DNA from: Apilactobacillus apisilvae | GTDB lineage: Bacteria; Bacillota; Bacilli; Lactobacillales; Lactobacillaceae | Length of the DNA stretch: 64,000 nucleotides | Assembly: GCF_023380225.1 (NCBI RefSeq) | Contig: NZ_CP093362.1 | Span: 558,001 to 622,000 of the forward strand | Direction of reading: 5' to 3' | In this document: piece after piece, positions 9,754-20,262 of the stretch | Layout of the letters: each line of letters begins with the position of its first letter | Numbering within the stretch: the first letter of the stretch is position 1 | Notes under the pieces: generated by a model | Databases searched by the model: none | Seen by the model: only the letters and a program-made list of their open reading frames with translations | Told to the model about the DNA's origin: nothing | Made by a program: the position numbers and the translations under genes

Positions 9754-10299
9754 CTACTTTTTTTGTAACAACTTCCAGTAGAAAATTGCAGTAATTGTTT
9801 TTGCATCTTCAATTTTACCACTGTCAATTAAATTCATTGCTTCTTCCAAAGTGTATTCATCAATATTTAAATATTCTCCCTGATCACGTGGAAGTTCGTC
9901 ACTAACTGGTTCCAAATCAGTTGCCATATAAAGATCCATATATTCATCAGAAAATCCAACAGTAGAATAAAATCCAGTAATTCTTTTTAAATTATTGGCA
10001 TGATATCTAGTTTCTTCATTAAGTTCTCTAATTGCAGCATGTTTTGATGTATCATCACGATTGTCTACCTTACCAGCTGGTATTTCCAATGTTGATTTGG
10101 AAATTGGTGCACGCCATTGTCTTTCTAATAACATTTTATTAGATTTAGTAATAACAAGAATGCCAACAGCTTTTGAATGATGAACAACATCTCTTGTGGA
10201 TGTATCTCCATTAGGTAATTTAACTGTTTGTTTTTCAACGTCAATAATTGAACCTTTGTATTTAGGTTCAACTTTGATTACTTTTTCTTCTAAATTCAT
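9754..10299 (-). CDS. ADP-ribose pyrophosphatase (Nudix hydrolase, NudF-like)
   Basis: 181 residues. Nudix hydrolases of this subfamily split ADP-ribose to AMP and ribose-5-phosphate. The Nudix box runs from the Gly in IPAGKVDNRDD to RELNEETRY (about 75-99); it keeps the metal-binding RELNEE core, but is one residue longer than the standard spacing and ends in Arg-Tyr instead of Gly-hydrophobic. Upstream LLERQWRAPISKSTLEIPAG is the usual NudF substrate strand pattern. The stop codon is directly adjacent to the next gene, and csp lies 43 nt upstream. Exact substrate is inferred from family. Confidence 0.88.
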   Translation of the reverse strand: MNLEEKVIKVEPKYKGSIIDVEKQTVKLPNGDTSTRDVVHHSKAVGILVITKSNKMLLERQWRAPISKSTLEIPAGKVDNRDDTSKHAAIRELNEETRYHANNLKRITGFYSTVGFSDEYMDLYMATDLEPVSDELPRDQGEYLNIDEYTLEEAMNLIDSGKIEDAKTITAIFYWKLLQKK

Positions 10300-10342
10300 A
10301 AAAAATCACCTTTTTCATTAATAATTTCATTTTATCGATATT

Positions 10343-10570
10343 TTAATCTTTTTTCAATGAATCGTTATCTTCTAAAAAAGTAATTTTAACCGCTTGTTGG
10401 CCTTTTTGTCCCTCAGCAATTTGATATTCAACAGCTTCTCCAATTTTAATGTCAGCTGCTTTTTTATTACTTACAGCAGAAGTATGGAAGAATACTTTAT
10501 TTTTATCTTGCCCTTTTAAAAATCCAAAACCATGTTCCGGATTAAAATTGTTAACTTTTCCTTTTATCAT
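10343..10570 (-). CDS. Cold-shock-domain protein (CspA family)
   Basis: 75 residues, slightly longer than the usual 66. Single OB-fold that binds single-stranded RNA and DNA. GKVNNFNPEHGFGFL (4-18) contains the RNP1-like HGFGFL and KVFFHTSAV holds RNP2. The C-terminus has a short acidic/basic tail (LEDNDSLKKD). RNP2 has Phe-Phe-His rather than Phe-Val-His and the usual KGFGFI is HGFGFL, so nucleic-acid affinity may differ. RBS AAGGAG lies before the ATG and starts directly after the ileS terminator, so transcription must start in or read through from ileS. Confidence 0.9.
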   Translation of the reverse strand: MIKGKVNNFNPEHGFGFLKGQDKNKVFFHTSAVSNKKAADIKIGEAVEYQIAEGQKGQQAVKITFLEDNDSLKKD

Positions 10571-10590
10571 AATAACTCTCCTTAAAATAA

Positions 10591-10612
10591 AAAAGCTGGG
10601 ATTAAATCCCAG
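10591..10612 (-). terminator. Intrinsic terminator after ileS
   Basis: Minus-strand stem CTGGGAT (10612-10606) with ATCCCAG (10602-10596), loop of three bases, then CTTTTTTATTTT. Located directly downstream of the ileS stop. Confidence 0.85.
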
Positions 10613-10621
10613 TCAATTTTA

Positions 10622-13423
10622 TTATTTTTCTTCAAATCCTTCAGATGCAGTTTCTGGGAAGTTTGCACGAACGATTTTAGCGCAACGACCACAGAATTTA
10701 GGATAATCAGCATCAGATCCAACATCAGTACTAATTAAACGACAACGCTCACAAGTATCCCCTTCAGCATGATCAACTTTAATAGCTAATTCATTTCTAA
10801 AGTTTTGTGCATCTTCTGGTGCATTATCAATAGTATCGATAGACATTTGAGAAACCATCAAGATTTGTTGAACATTTGCATCTAATTTATCAAATAATGA
10901 CTTAGTTTCACCACTTAAATATAATGATAAATTAGCTTCAGAAGCTTTACCAATTAATTTATCATCACGGGCTTCTTCTAAAGCCTTTAGTACATCATCA
11001 CGAAGCTTCATAAATTGTGACCAATTATCGAAAATAGCATCTTCATTATCAAAATGTTTAACTTCTGGCATTTCAGATAATTGTACAAAATCTTCTGATT
11101 CTTTTAAGAATGGCCAAATTTCTTCGGCAGTATGAGGAAGAATTGGTGTAATTAATTTTGTAATAGAAACAACTGCATCATATAAAACAGTTTGCATAGA
11201 TCTTCTACTTAAACTATCTTTTGCATCAATATATAAAATATCTTTTGCAAAATCAAGATAGAATGCAGATAAATCAGAGTTAATGAATGATTGTAACTTA
11301 CGATTTAGACTTAGAAAATCATAATTATCATAATCATTTTTAACTTCACTAATAAATTTATTTAATTTTACCAGCATATATTGATCAACAGGTGCCATAT
11401 CAGCAAATTCTACAGTATCTTCTTTAGGATCAAAATCAGAAGTATTAGCTAACATATATCTAACTGTATTTCTGATCTTTTTATATGAATCAGACACCTT
11501 AACAAAGTTTTCCATTGATACACGAACATCAGCAGAAGTATCAACTGAGGTTACCCATAAACGAACGATTTCTGCACCCATCTTCTTAATTACGTCAATT
11601 GGTGCGATAGTGTTACCTAGTGACTTACTCATTTTATGACCATTACCATCAAGGGTAAATCCTTGAGATAGTAATTGTTTGTATGGAGCCTTGTTATCAT
11701 ATGCAACACTTGTAATTAAACTAGAATTAAACCAACCACGATATTGATCAGATCCTTCCAAATACAAATCTGCAGGATAAGTTAGGTAGTCTCTTTCAGC
11801 ACAGACACCTTGGTGTGATGAACCGGAATCAAACCAAACATCCATAATATCATTTTCTTTAGTAAATTTACCATTTGGTGAATGTTCACTAGTAAAACCA
11901 TCAGGTAATAGATCTTTAGCTTCTTTTTCAAACCAAATATCTGAACCATGTTTAGCAAATAAGTCGGCAACATGACTAGTAGTTTCTTTAGTGATGATAG
12001 CTTCGCCATCTTCACCATAGAAAATTGGAAGAGGTACTCCCCAAACACGTTGTCTAGAGATAACCCAATCGCCACGATCTTTAATCATATTATGAAGACG
12101 TTTTTTACCCCATCCTGGTTTAAAATCAACATCTTCAATTGCATTTAAAATATTATCTTTAATCTTATCAACGGAAGCAAACCATTGATCAGTTGCACGA
12201 TAAATAACTGGTTTTTTAGTACGCCAGTCAAATGGATAACTATGAACAACTGGTTCTTCCTTTAACAATAGATTCTTTTCTTTTAATTTATCCAAAGCGA
12301 TTTCATTAGCATCATCATAAAAGACACCTTCAAAATCTTTCCCCGCTTCTTTGGTCAAATAACCTTGCGCATCAACATCAACAAAAATATCTAATCCATT
12401 AGCTTTACCAACATTGTAATCATCTTCACCAAATCCAGGAGCAGTATGAACTAAACCTGTACCTGTATCGATAGTAACAAAGTCACCAAGCATAGTAAGG
12501 ATCTTACGGTCCATAAATGGATGTTGAGCAAGAACACCTTCAAGTTCTTGACCTTTTACAGTTTTAACAATTTCATAATTTTTCCAGCCAAATGTTTCAG
12601 CATCTTTTTCTACTAATTCAGTTGCTAAAACAAATTGTCGATCATCATCTTCTGGTTTAACAACTGAATAGTTGAATCCAGCATCAATTGTAATCCCTTC
12701 AGAAGCTGGAATTGTCCAAGGAGTAGTTGTCCAAACAACCATGTAAGTATTATCTTCATCCAATACTCCTTTACCATCGATAACTTTTTCAGCATAAAAA
12801 GCAGTTGGAGAAGTAATATCATGATATTCAACTTCGGCTTCAGCTAATGCTGATTCTGAAGACCATGACCAAATAACTGGTTTTTTACCACGATAAATTA
12901 ATCCTTTTTCAGCCATTTTACCAAAGACGCGAATTTCAGCTGCCTCAAATTCTGGTTTTAAAGTTAAATATGGATTGTCCCATTCAGCTGAAACACCTAA
13001 ACGTTTAAATTCATCTTTTTGACGTTCCACTTGTTTTAAAGCATAATCATGACATAATTTTCTAAAATCATTAGTTGACATTTTTTTACGGTCATAACCC
13101 GCTTGAGTTAATTTTTGTTCAATTGGTAGTCCATGAGTATCCCAACCGGGAACATATGGTGATCTAAATCCATTCATCGACTTATATCTAACAATAAAAT
13201 CTTTTGAAATTTTGTTCATCGCATGACCCATATGAATATCACCATTAGCATATGGAGGTCCATCATGAAGAATAAATGATGGTTTGCCTTGATTTAACTT
13301 TTGTCTTAATTCATATACTTGGTTTTCTTCCCATGTTTTTTGACGTTCTACTTCTTTAACTGGTAAATTACCGCGCATTTTAAACTTAGTTTTTCCTAAA
13401 TTTAATGTATCTTTTACTCGCAT
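10622..13423 (-). CDS. ileS: Isoleucyl-tRNA synthetase
   Basis: 933 residues, class I synthetase charging tRNA-Ile. The HIGH motif appears as HMGH at 64-67 in [11 protein letters not shown], the KMSKS loop as HKMSKSLGN near 595, and a C-terminal zinc finger (CERCRLIS ... FCGRCAK) lies within the last 45 residues. The editing domain is between. Start ATG 13423 agrees with the family start [20 protein letters not shown] is 11 nt upstream. A T-box leader with an Ile specifier precedes it, so expression should rise when uncharged tRNA-Ile accumulates. It follows divIVA at the end of the dcw cluster, as in many lactobacilli and bacilli. Confidence 0.98.
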   Translation of the reverse strand: MRVKDTLNLGKTKFKMRGNLPVKEVERQKTWEENQVYELRQKLNQGKPSFILHDGPPYANGDIHMGHAMNKISKDFIVRYKSMNGFRSPYVPGWDTHGLPIEQKLTQAGYDRKKMSTNDFRKLCHDYALKQVERQKDEFKRLGVSAEWDNPYLTLKPEFEAAEIRVFGKMAEKGLIYRGKKPVIWSWSSESALAEAEVEYHDITSPTAFYAEKVIDGKGVLDEDNTYMVVWTTTPWTIPASEGITIDAGFNYSVVKPEDDDRQFVLATELVEKDAETFGWKNYEIVKTVKGQELEGVLAQHPFMDRKILTMLGDFVTIDTGTGLVHTAPGFGEDDYNVGKANGLDIFVDVDAQGYLTKEAGKDFEGVFYDDANEIALDKLKEKNLLLKEEPVVHSYPFDWRTKKPVIYRATDQWFASVDKIKDNILNAIEDVDFKPGWGKKRLHNMIKDRGDWVISRQRVWGVPLPIFYGEDGEAIITKETTSHVADLFAKHGSDIWFEKEAKDLLPDGFTSEHSPNGKFTKENDIMDVWFDSGSSHQGVCAERDYLTYPADLYLEGSDQYRGWFNSSLITSVAYDNKAPYKQLLSQGFTLDGNGHKMSKSLGNTIAPIDVIKKMGAEIVRLWVTSVDTSADVRVSMENFVKVSDSYKKIRNTVRYMLANTSDFDPKEDTVEFADMAPVDQYMLVKLNKFISEVKNDYDNYDFLSLNRKLQSFINSDLSAFYLDFAKDILYIDAKDSLSRRSMQTVLYDAVVSITKLITPILPHTAEEIWPFLKESEDFVQLSEMPEVKHFDNEDAIFDNWSQFMKLRDDVLKALEEARDDKLIGKASEANLSLYLSGETKSLFDKLDANVQQILMVSQMSIDTIDNAPEDAQNFRNELAIKVDHAEGDTCERCRLISTDVGSDADYPKFCGRCAKIVRANFPETASEGFEEK

Positions 13424-13446
13424 GAACAAACAACTCCTTTTTTAAT

Positions 13447-13635
13447 AAAAAAAGACTTCATCGCAAGGGACGAAGTCTTCGTGGTACCACCCAATTTTAG
13501 AATAAATAATTCTATCTTAGTTAATTATATTGAGATTAATAAAGAGATGATCTGTAAATATATTGATTAACAACTAATCTCACACCATACATTAGCTCGC
13601 TTATGTTTCAATACAAACTTTCTATTCTCTTACTC
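13447..13635 (-). promoter_or_regulatory. Isoleucine T-box leader of ileS
   Basis: Minus strand. Stem I base AAGAGA (13631-13626) pairs with TCTCTT (13547-13542). The specifier ATC (Ile) is at 13551-13549, followed by the usual purine. The conserved T-box TGGGTGGTACCACG is at 13493-13480. The terminator hairpin is 13479-13452, an 11-bp stem (AAGACTTCGTC with GATGAAGTCTT), followed by a T-run. The GCGAG and GGTGTGAG elements of the stem I tip are present near 13590. Together this is a complete tRNA-Ile-sensing attenuator. Confidence 0.93.
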
Positions 13636-13639
13636 AAAA

Positions 13640-14284
13640 CTATTCAAATATATTAAATGAACCATCTGGATAAAATACTGTTACTTTTTTATCATTCAAT
13701 TCATCTTTACCTGTAGATTTTACGCTATCTTGTTTATAATTGTCAAGCTCATTTACCTTTTTCAAAACATTATCATAATTATCATCTGAAGAATTAATTA
13801 CTTGATCCCATTTATTATTTTCTAGTAAATCAAGTTGGCTTTGTAATAAAGTCCTAATTTTTTGTTTAAACTCAGAAGTACTTTTATGCAAATCATCATT
13901 AACAGTTAATAATGATTTAGCACGTTCAGAAGCATCTTTCATTATATTATTTGACTTAGTTGTTGCATCATCCAATATCTTATTAGCTTTTTTTTGTGAT
14001 TCTTCAGAAATAGTCTTAGATTCCTTCTTAGCCTCACTTCTCAAATTATCAGCAGCATTCTGAGCTACTATGATTGATTGATTTAAAGAATCTTTCATTC
14101 CATCGTATTGTTTTAATTTTTCATCTACTGAATTTAACTTTTTCTTCAATGTTTCATTATCTTCTAAAGTTAATTGATAATCTTTAATAATACGATCTAG
14201 ATAATCATTAACTTCATCAATATTATAACCTCTCATTTTTACTGAAAATTCTTTATTGTGAATATCTTGTGGACTAAGTACCAT
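13640..14284 (-). CDS. divIVA: Cell-division initiation protein DivIVA
   Basis: 214 residues. Coiled-coil protein that recognises negatively curved membrane at septa and poles. The N-terminal MVLSPQDIHNKEFSVKMRGY and NIDEVNDYLDRIIKDY segments are the membrane-binding and first coiled-coil parts. A long Lys/Asn/Glu-rich coiled coil extends to about residue 165, and a short tail ends in VFYPDGSFNIFE. Start ATG 14284 follows GGAGG by 9-10 nt; an upstream in-frame codon lies within the SD region of ylmH's end and is less likely. Last gene of the dcw cluster, with the ileS T-box only a few bases downstream. Confidence 0.94.
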   Translation of the reverse strand: MVLSPQDIHNKEFSVKMRGYNIDEVNDYLDRIIKDYQLTLEDNETLKKKLNSVDEKLKQYDGMKDSLNQSIIVAQNAADNLRSEAKKESKTISEESQKKANKILDDATTKSNNIMKDASERAKSLLTVNDDLHKSTSEFKQKIRTLLQSQLDLLENNKWDQVINSSDDNYDNVLKKVNELDNYKQDSVKSTGKDELNDKKVTVFYPDGSFNIFE

Positions 14285-14301
14285 TTTAAATTTCCTCCAA
14301 A

Positions 14302-15084
14302 TCACTTTTTTAATATTGAAATAAAAGCTTTACTTTTACCCTTTTTAGTTTCTCCATCTTTACTTTCCAGCTTGACCCTACCGTACCTTCTAACAGAAAT
14401 AACATCATTGACTGACATCTCAGTATCAGGATGATCATGCAAAGTCCAATTTAAATGTACTTTATTATGATTTACTAGTGTCTTGGCATCATTTCTAGAA
14501 ATATGAAAAGAAGTAGATATAATATTATCCACTCTGAATGAAGACAATATTAAATGTCTTTCTTCCCAATCATTTTCTGGAGTAATGATATTGTCTAAAG
14601 AAATTTTTTGAATAGATACTTTAATTTTTCCAATTCTATCTAAAGACATTTGCAAATATTCCGATATTTCTTTAGTACACAAAAATTGCCAATTACAGCC
14701 ATCAGTCAAAATATCACCAATTGTAGAACGATCAATACCAGACCCCATTAAAGTTCCTAATACTTTACTATGCTTTAAATTAGAAAATTTTTCTGGATAA
14801 TCAATATTAAAAGCAACAACATTAAAATCTTCTTGTTCTGGAGAAAAATATTCAGGGTATAAAATAGCTCTTTTCATTTCAGAACCATAATACCCACCAA
14901 AAGTCGAAATATTAAGCCCTGAATAGCTATTAACAACAGTTTTTAATATATAGATTTCTCTAGGATTTAAAAATTTAGTTAATATCGGACGATATTGATT
15001 TATAGAATCATTAGCTAAATCATCACTTGAATCAACAAAAGAACTTTCTTCTTTTCTAAAATGTTGTTTAACATTATTGTTCAT
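14302..15084 (-). CDS. ylmH: YlmH family RNA-binding protein (S4 domain)
   Basis: 260 residues. YlmH proteins bind peptidyl-tRNA on split 50S subunits in ribosome quality control and are always close to sepF and divIVA. The N-terminal two thirds (1-175) have the YlmH pattern FLNPREIYILKTV ... GGYYGSEMKRAILYPEY. The S4 domain is at about 185-250 (VDNIISTSFHISRNDAKTLVNHNKVHLNW). Start ATG has only a distant SD (AGAAGGA, about 15 nt), so the exact start is a little uncertain. The yggT gene usually found between sepF and ylmH is absent here. Confidence 0.92.
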   Translation of the reverse strand: MNNNVKQHFRKEESSFVDSSDDLANDSINQYRPILTKFLNPREIYILKTVVNSYSGLNISTFGGYYGSEMKRAILYPEYFSPEQEDFNVVAFNIDYPEKFSNLKHSKVLGTLMGSGIDRSTIGDILTDGCNWQFLCTKEISEYLQMSLDRIGKIKVSIQKISLDNIITPENDWEERHLILSSFRVDNIISTSFHISRNDAKTLVNHNKVHLNWTLHDHPDTEMSVNDVISVRRYGRVKLESKDGETKKGKSKAFISILKK

Positions 15085-15124
15085 CTAATTAATCAAATTC
15101 CTTCTATAAAACAAATTAAATATT

Positions 15125-15517
15125 TTAGTTTAATCTTCGATTTATGTTTTTCTTAAATTCACCATCAACATCATAACTATGTGGAGAAAATAAAAAGACC
15201 AGTTCGGAAATTCGTTCAATTTTGCCATCAATAGTAAAAATAACACCATTTAAAAAGTCTATAATTCTTTTGGTAGTTTTATCATCAGCATTATCAAAGT
15301 TAATAATTACAGCATAGTTATTAATTAATTTTTTAGCAATAACCTTAACATCAGAATAAATTCTAGGTTCAAAAACTGATATTTTACTATCACTTTTTTT
15401 ATTATCATTAATAGAAACTATCTTTTGTTTATCTCTTATTGAATGATTGTCTTGTTTTTGTGGTATTTCTTCTTCATCCATACCAAAAAATTTACTAAAA
15501 CTAAATTTAGATGCCAT
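15125..15517 (-). CDS. sepF: Cell-division protein SepF
   Basis: 130 residues. SepF polymerises into rings, anchors FtsZ to the membrane and bundles its filaments. The N-terminal MASKFSFSKFFGM is a short amphipathic membrane-binding helix. A charged linker follows, and the SepF fold covers residues 48-128 with IYSDVKVIAKKLINNYAVIINFDN and the RIIDFLNG and LVFLFSPHSYDV segments. ATG start with AAAGGAA upstream. It is placed between ftsZ and ylmH as expected. Confidence 0.95.
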   Translation of the reverse strand: MASKFSFSKFFGMDEEEIPQKQDNHSIRDKQKIVSINDNKKSDSKISVFEPRIYSDVKVIAKKLINNYAVIINFDNADDKTTKRIIDFLNGVIFTIDGKIERISELVFLFSPHSYDVDGEFKKNINRRLN

Positions 15518-15558
15518 TTAATTCATTCCTTTCAAGAAATGTTGAAAGTTTCAATCTG

Positions 15559-16818
15559 CTAATCTTTTTTTTGACGGAACTTGAAAAATGGTGGTAAATC
15601 ATCACTTGAAGAATTGTCATCTGATTGATTATCAGCTGAATTATTAGCATCAAATGGATCAAATTCTTTCTTCTTAACATTAGCAAAACGACTATTATTA
15701 GGCTTATCCGAATCCATATTATCAAGTCCGTTAGAAACATTGTCTGGCTTCTTAGATTCTTTATTATGTCTTGGACTAACAACCTTTCCAGGTTGTCCCA
15801 TCATTCTACTATTATTTGTATTAGATGATTGGGTTCTATTACCACTCATCATTTCTTCAGGTGTAGTTTCAATTCCAGTAGCAATTACAGTTACTCTAAT
15901 TTCATCACCTAAATCTTCGTCAATTGAAGTACCAAAAATAATATTAACATCACTAGTTGCAGCTTGAGATACGATATCTGAAGCATCTTGAGCTTCAAAT
16001 AATGACATATCTGGTCCACCAGTAATATTTAATAATACTTGCTTTGCACCATCAATTGAAACTTCCAATAATGGTGAAGAAATAGCCTTTTTAGTTGCCT
16101 CAGCAGTTCTATTTTCACCATTAGCAGAACCAATTCCCATAAGAGCAGAACCTTTATTTTGCATAACTGTCTTAACATCAGCGAAATCCAAGTTAACATA
16201 ACCAGGACTAGTAATTAAATCAGAAATTCCTTGAACCCCTTGTCTTAAAACGTTATCTGCTTCTTGAAAAGCTTCCATCATAGGAGTCTTTTTATCAACA
16301 ATTTCTAGTAATCTATTGTTGGCAATAACAATTAAAGTATCAACATTTTCTTTTAATGCTGAAACACCTTCAGCAGCATACTTAGATCTTCTAGGTCCTT
16401 CAAAAGTAAATGGTCTAGTAACAACACCAACTGTTAAAGCACCAGAATCCTTAGCAATTTTGGCTACAATGGGAGCAGCACCATTACCAGTTCCACCACC
16501 CATTCCAGCTGTAACAAATACCATATCTGATCCTTCAAGTGCTTGAGCAAGTGCCTCTTCACTTTCTTCAGCAGCTTTAGTTCCAACTGATGGGTCTGAA
16601 CCTGCTCCAAGTCCTCTAGTCAATTTAGGCCCTAATTGGATTTTAGTTTCAGCTTGAGATGTGCTTAGTGCTTGAACATCAGTGTTAGCTACAATGAATT
16701 CTACACCTTTAACATCTTCAGCAATCATACGATTGACGGCATTACTACCACCGCCTCCAACACCGATTACTTTAATTTTTGCTCCGCGATCTTCTGTAGA
16801 ATCTAATGAAAATTCCAT
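15559..16818 (-). CDS. ftsZ: Cell-division GTPase FtsZ
   Basis: 419 residues. Tubulin-like GTPase forming the Z ring. Visible: [13 protein letters not shown] (19-31), tubulin signature [10 protein letters not shown] (107-116), the synergy-loop segment with [11 protein letters not shown] (about 206-216), a variable Asn/Ser/Asp-rich linker from about 335, and a C-terminal peptide [14 protein letters not shown] which should bind FtsA and SepF. GGAGG lies 8-9 nt upstream of the ATG. Flanked by ftsA and sepF. Confidence 0.99.
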   Translation of the reverse strand: MEFSLDSTEDRGAKIKVIGVGGGGSNAVNRMIAEDVKGVEFIVANTDVQALSTSQAETKIQLGPKLTRGLGAGSDPSVGTKAAEESEEALAQALEGSDMVFVTAGMGGGTGNGAAPIVAKIAKDSGALTVGVVTRPFTFEGPRRSKYAAEGVSALKENVDTLIVIANNRLLEIVDKKTPMMEAFQEADNVLRQGVQGISDLITSPGYVNLDFADVKTVMQNKGSALMGIGSANGENRTAEATKKAISSPLLEVSIDGAKQVLLNITGGPDMSLFEAQDASDIVSQAATSDVNIIFGTSIDEDLGDEIRVTVIATGIETTPEEMMSGNRTQSSNTNNSRMMGQPGKVVSPRHNKESKKPDNVSNGLDNMDSDKPNNSRFANVKKKEFDPFDANNSADNQSDDNSSSDDLPPFFKFRQKKD

Positions 16819-16847
16819 GTAAAATTCCTCCGTTTAATCCTTTTTAA

Positions 16848-18206
16848 TTATTCAAAAAATTCTTTGTAAAAGCCATGCCATTTATTTTTAGCACCATTTC
16901 TTAATCTAGAAACCATGCCCTTTTTCTTCTTATTATTATTGGCAGGTTGATTATGATTGTTTTCTGATTCATGTTCATCATCAGAAGCATCATTTTGAAT
17001 AAAGCTATCATCTTCAACATTGCTATTATAATCTTCATTAACAATTTTACCTTCTAAAGAAGAACGTACTAATACTTGAATTTCACTCATGTTAGCACGA
17101 TATGTTACCAATGACAAAGGTAAAGAAAATGAAGGATGTCTTAATCCCATTTGATTAGGAATATAAACCCTAACATTAGAATTAAATCGATCTGCTGCAA
17201 GTTCAGAAATACCTGGTAATGCAGCTACTCCACCAGTTAAAACAATTCCACCTGGTAAATCTAATGCAGAAATACTAGCCAAAGTTTTAGAAATCCGATT
17301 AAAGATTTGATCAACTCTTGCTTGGATAATCTCCGCTAAGTATTTTTCCGATAGTTTGATTGGCTGACTTTGTCCAACTACTTCAATAGGGAATTCATTG
17401 CCCTCTGAAGCTTCAATAGCATCAGCAAATCCATAATCACGTTTGACCTTTTCAGCGCTTTCAGTGGATGTATTTAGTACCACAGATATATCTTTAGTAA
17501 TATATTCTCCACCCTCACTATCAACAGTTGTAAACTTAAGTTGATGATCATGAATTACAGAAGCAGTTGTTTGGCCACCACCCAAATCAATCAAAACCGT
17601 TCCGAAATCTTGTTCTCCATCATCTAAAATAGTCATTCCCTGAGCTAATGGACTATTAATAATTGCAGAAGGATTTAATCCAGCTTGAGCAACTGATTTT
17701 CTGATGTTATGAATAATTGTTTTAGGACCAGTAATAATGCGTCCCTTCATTTCTAGCCTAACTCCAACCATTCCTCTTGGATCTTTAATTCCATCAAAAC
17801 CATCAACAATAAATTCATCAGGTAATGTGTCAACAATTTCTCTTTCAGGTGGTAAATTTTTAATCATTGCAGACACAGTAACGTTTTTAACATCTGTATC
17901 AGAAATTTCTCTTGATTGATCAGAAATAGCAACCATACCACTACAAGGTTCAATTTTTAATTGATTAGCAGGAATGCCGACAATAACATCATTAATTTTA
18001 ATACCAGATTTTTCTTCTGCCTGATCTACAGCTCTTCTAATGGATTCGGAAGCTTTATCAATATCAACAATTATCCCTCTGTCAATACCATCAGAACGTT
18101 CATTTCCTAAACCTAAAACATTCATCTGTCCTTTAACATTTTCAGCAACGATAACTTTGATAGATGTAGTTCCAATATCTAATCCAACATACATTTCAGA
18201 ATTCAT
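16848..18206 (-). CDS. ftsA: Cell-division protein FtsA
   Basis: 452 residues. Actin-like ATPase that tethers FtsZ to the membrane. Phosphate-1 motif VGLDIGTTSIKV near the start, SHS2/1C region about 85-165, phosphate-2 VLIDLGGGQTTA near 205, and the adenosine motif GGIVLTGGVAALPG near 325. After an acidic, Asn-rich linker (395-430) the C-terminal SRLRNGAKNKWHGFYKEFF is an amphipathic membrane-targeting helix. I chose ATG 18206; GGAGGG is 13 nt upstream, which is long, and the next Met four codons in is also possible. It directly precedes ftsZ. Confidence 0.97.
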   Translation of the reverse strand: MNSEMYVGLDIGTTSIKVIVAENVKGQMNVLGLGNERSDGIDRGIIVDIDKASESIRRAVDQAEEKSGIKINDVIVGIPANQLKIEPCSGMVAISDQSREISDTDVKNVTVSAMIKNLPPEREIVDTLPDEFIVDGFDGIKDPRGMVGVRLEMKGRIITGPKTIIHNIRKSVAQAGLNPSAIINSPLAQGMTILDDGEQDFGTVLIDLGGGQTTASVIHDHQLKFTTVDSEGGEYITKDISVVLNTSTESAEKVKRDYGFADAIEASEGNEFPIEVVGQSQPIKLSEKYLAEIIQARVDQIFNRISKTLASISALDLPGGIVLTGGVAALPGISELAADRFNSNVRVYIPNQMGLRHPSFSLPLSLVTYRANMSEIQVLVRSSLEGKIVNEDYNSNVEDDSFIQNDASDDEHESENNHNQPANNNKKKKGMVSRLRNGAKNKWHGFYKEFFE

Positions 18207-18317
18207 TATCCCAAAGGAACCCTCCAATTAAGATTCAATTTTTGTTAGAATACTCGTTTTTTATAAATTATAGTTATAATTTAATTTTAACATATTATTT
18301 TTTAACTCTAAAGACAC

Positions 18318-19157
18318 TTATTTTTGCTTATTTATCGGATATGAATAAGCGCCGACTTCCATATTAATGATACTCTTGTACTTTAATTTGGTAGCAATAG
18401 AACGATAAAACTGCATTTTGTAACTAAAATTACTCAACAGTACTAAAACCTTATTTCCGTCCCTCATATATATATGCAATTCATCAGGATATACTTTGGT
18501 AGGAGCATAAGATATGACCCTAATATTATCACGAATATCTTTAGGTAGACTCATATATTTATCAATAATTGATTTTAAATTATCTCTGTCCTTAAAATTA
18601 ACAATATAAGGAAGCTTAATATCGTTAGGGTTGTCTATTGGAGAATTAGAAACACTACCATTTTCTAATATTAAATAATGTGCAAGTCCTCTGGTCTCAT
18701 AACCAATTTCTTTATAAGGTCTAACTTGAACAATTAATTTATTAAAAGAGAGAATCCTAATAGAAACTGATTTAATTCTGTGATCATTATCTAATAATTT
18801 ATTAACTATTTTTTTCCTATGACCCACAACTTTAAAAATACTATCCCCAGTGTTAACATTCAATAATTTTTTTACATAATTTTTTGGAATGTAACCATTA
18901 CCATCAATCTGAACAGAATCAAACTTACTTAATGGAGATATAAGATAGGTCAAAAAAATAAGTGCAAATATAAGTGGTATAAATATTATTAAAGTCTTTT
19001 TTAATTTAAATTTTATTTTACCTATCTTTATTTTTTTAAATAAATTAAAAAATTTATCAATAGATTTTTTAATTTCATCTTTAAAAGAGATATTTTTAAA
19101 CAAATTTGAAAAATAATTTTTAAATTTTTTAAATTGATCTTGTAAAAAATCTTTCAT
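18318..19157 (-). CDS. divIB: Cell-division protein DivIB/FtsQ
   Basis: 279 residues, bitopic membrane protein of the FtsQ-FtsL-FtsB complex that controls septal peptidoglycan synthesis. The N-terminal 48 residues are unusually rich in Lys and Phe (for example FKKFKNYFSNLFKN) and form a basic amphipathic cytoplasmic region. The membrane helix is about 49-72 (TLIIFIPLIFALIFLTYLI). The POTRA domain follows (FDSVQIDGNGYIPKNYVKKLL), and the beta domain extends to about 270. RBS AGAGGAAA before the ATG. It lies between murG and ftsA. Confidence 0.93.
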   Translation of the reverse strand: MKDFLQDQFKKFKNYFSNLFKNISFKDEIKKSIDKFFNLFKKIKIGKIKFKLKKTLIIFIPLIFALIFLTYLISPLSKFDSVQIDGNGYIPKNYVKKLLNVNTGDSIFKVVGHRKKIVNKLLDNDHRIKSVSIRILSFNKLIVQVRPYKEIGYETRGLAHYLILENGSVSNSPIDNPNDIKLPYIVNFKDRDNLKSIIDKYMSLPKDIRDNIRVISYAPTKVYPDELHIYMRDGNKVLVLLSNFSYKMQFYRSIATKLKYKSIINMEVGAYSYPINKQK

Positions 19158-19170
19158 AAACGGTTTCCTC

Positions 19171-20262
19171 TTATTTAATAATTGACTTTGCTAAATTCAA
19201 TAATTGAGTAGCTGAATCTGTGCATCCCATTTTTTTCGAGTTTTCCGCCATTTGCTTTCTCTTTACATCATCATGCATTACAAAGTCAATATTATTCATT
19301 AAGGTTTTAGGTGACAAATCATCTTCAGTAATAATTAAGGCAGCATCATTTTTAACTAAACTTAAAGCATTCTTAGTTTGATGATCTGCAGTAACATATG
19401 GACTAGGAATTAAAATTGAAGGAATTCCTAATGCAGTAATTTCAGCTAAACTAGTAGCTCCAGCTCTACCAACTATCAAATCAACTTTAGGTAAAATACT
19501 AGGCATATCAGATATATACTTTTTAACACGAATATTATCAGCAACCTTAGTATTGGATAATTGAGCTTGAACATCTGCATATCGATTAGAACCAGTAACG
19601 AAAACTACTTGGTAACTACGTTTATTAAAATTTGTCATTGATTCCTCAACAACTTTATTAATTTTTAAAGCACCTTGACTCCCACCAAAAATTAAAACTG
19701 TTGGCAAATCATCTTTCAAATCATATTCAGACCATTTAAATTCACTGTGCATATTAGCAACTTGTTGGGCTCTAGGATTACCAGTATATGTAGTTTTATA
19801 TTCTGGAAATTGTTTTATAGCATCCTTAAAGCCTACCGCTATTTTAGTTACGTGCTTACTTAAGAAACGATTAGTCAATCCAACCACACTATTTTGTTCG
19901 TGGATCATAGTTGGAACTTTCATTTTAGATGCAGCGTAAAGAACAGCACCTGATACATAACCACCAGTTCCGATTACTATATCTGGCTTAAAGTCTTTGA
20001 TTATTTTTTTGGAATTATGAACACTTTTTAGAAATAAAGCAACCGTTTTAAAATTATATAGAGATAAAGAACGTTTAAATCCTTGAATTTCTAGCTCTTT
20101 AAAATCAATGCCTTTTTTAGGAACAATGTTTTTTTCTAATCCTCTAGTAGAACCTACATATAATATTTTAGAATTTGGCTCTTGTTTTAATAATTCTTCA
20201 ATAAATGCTAGTGCTGGATATATATGTCCACCGGTACCTCCACCGGAGATAATTACCCTCAT
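19171..20262 (-). CDS. murG: UDP-GlcNAc:lipid I N-acetylglucosaminyltransferase MurG
   Basis: 363 residues. Converts lipid I to lipid II on the inner face of the membrane. [13 protein letters not shown] (7-19) is the N-terminal glycine loop. [10 protein letters not shown] near 95 and [12 protein letters not shown] near 122 belong to the acceptor domain. [10 protein letters not shown] near 193 and [22 protein letters not shown] (from about 265) form the UDP-GlcNAc site. Its ATG overlaps the murD stop by 4 nt (ATGA), indicating translational coupling. Confidence 0.98.
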   Translation of the reverse strand: MRVIISGGGTGGHIYPALAFIEELLKQEPNSKILYVGSTRGLEKNIVPKKGIDFKELEIQGFKRSLSLYNFKTVALFLKSVHNSKKIIKDFKPDIVIGTGGYVSGAVLYAASKMKVPTMIHEQNSVVGLTNRFLSKHVTKIAVGFKDAIKQFPEYKTTYTGNPRAQQVANMHSEFKWSEYDLKDDLPTVLIFGGSQGALKINKVVEESMTNFNKRSYQVVFVTGSNRYADVQAQLSNTKVADNIRVKKYISDMPSILPKVDLIVGRAGATSLAEITALGIPSILIPSPYVTADHQTKNALSLVKNDAALIITEDDLSPKTLMNNIDFVMHDDVKRKQMAENSKKMGCTDSATQLLNLAKSIIK

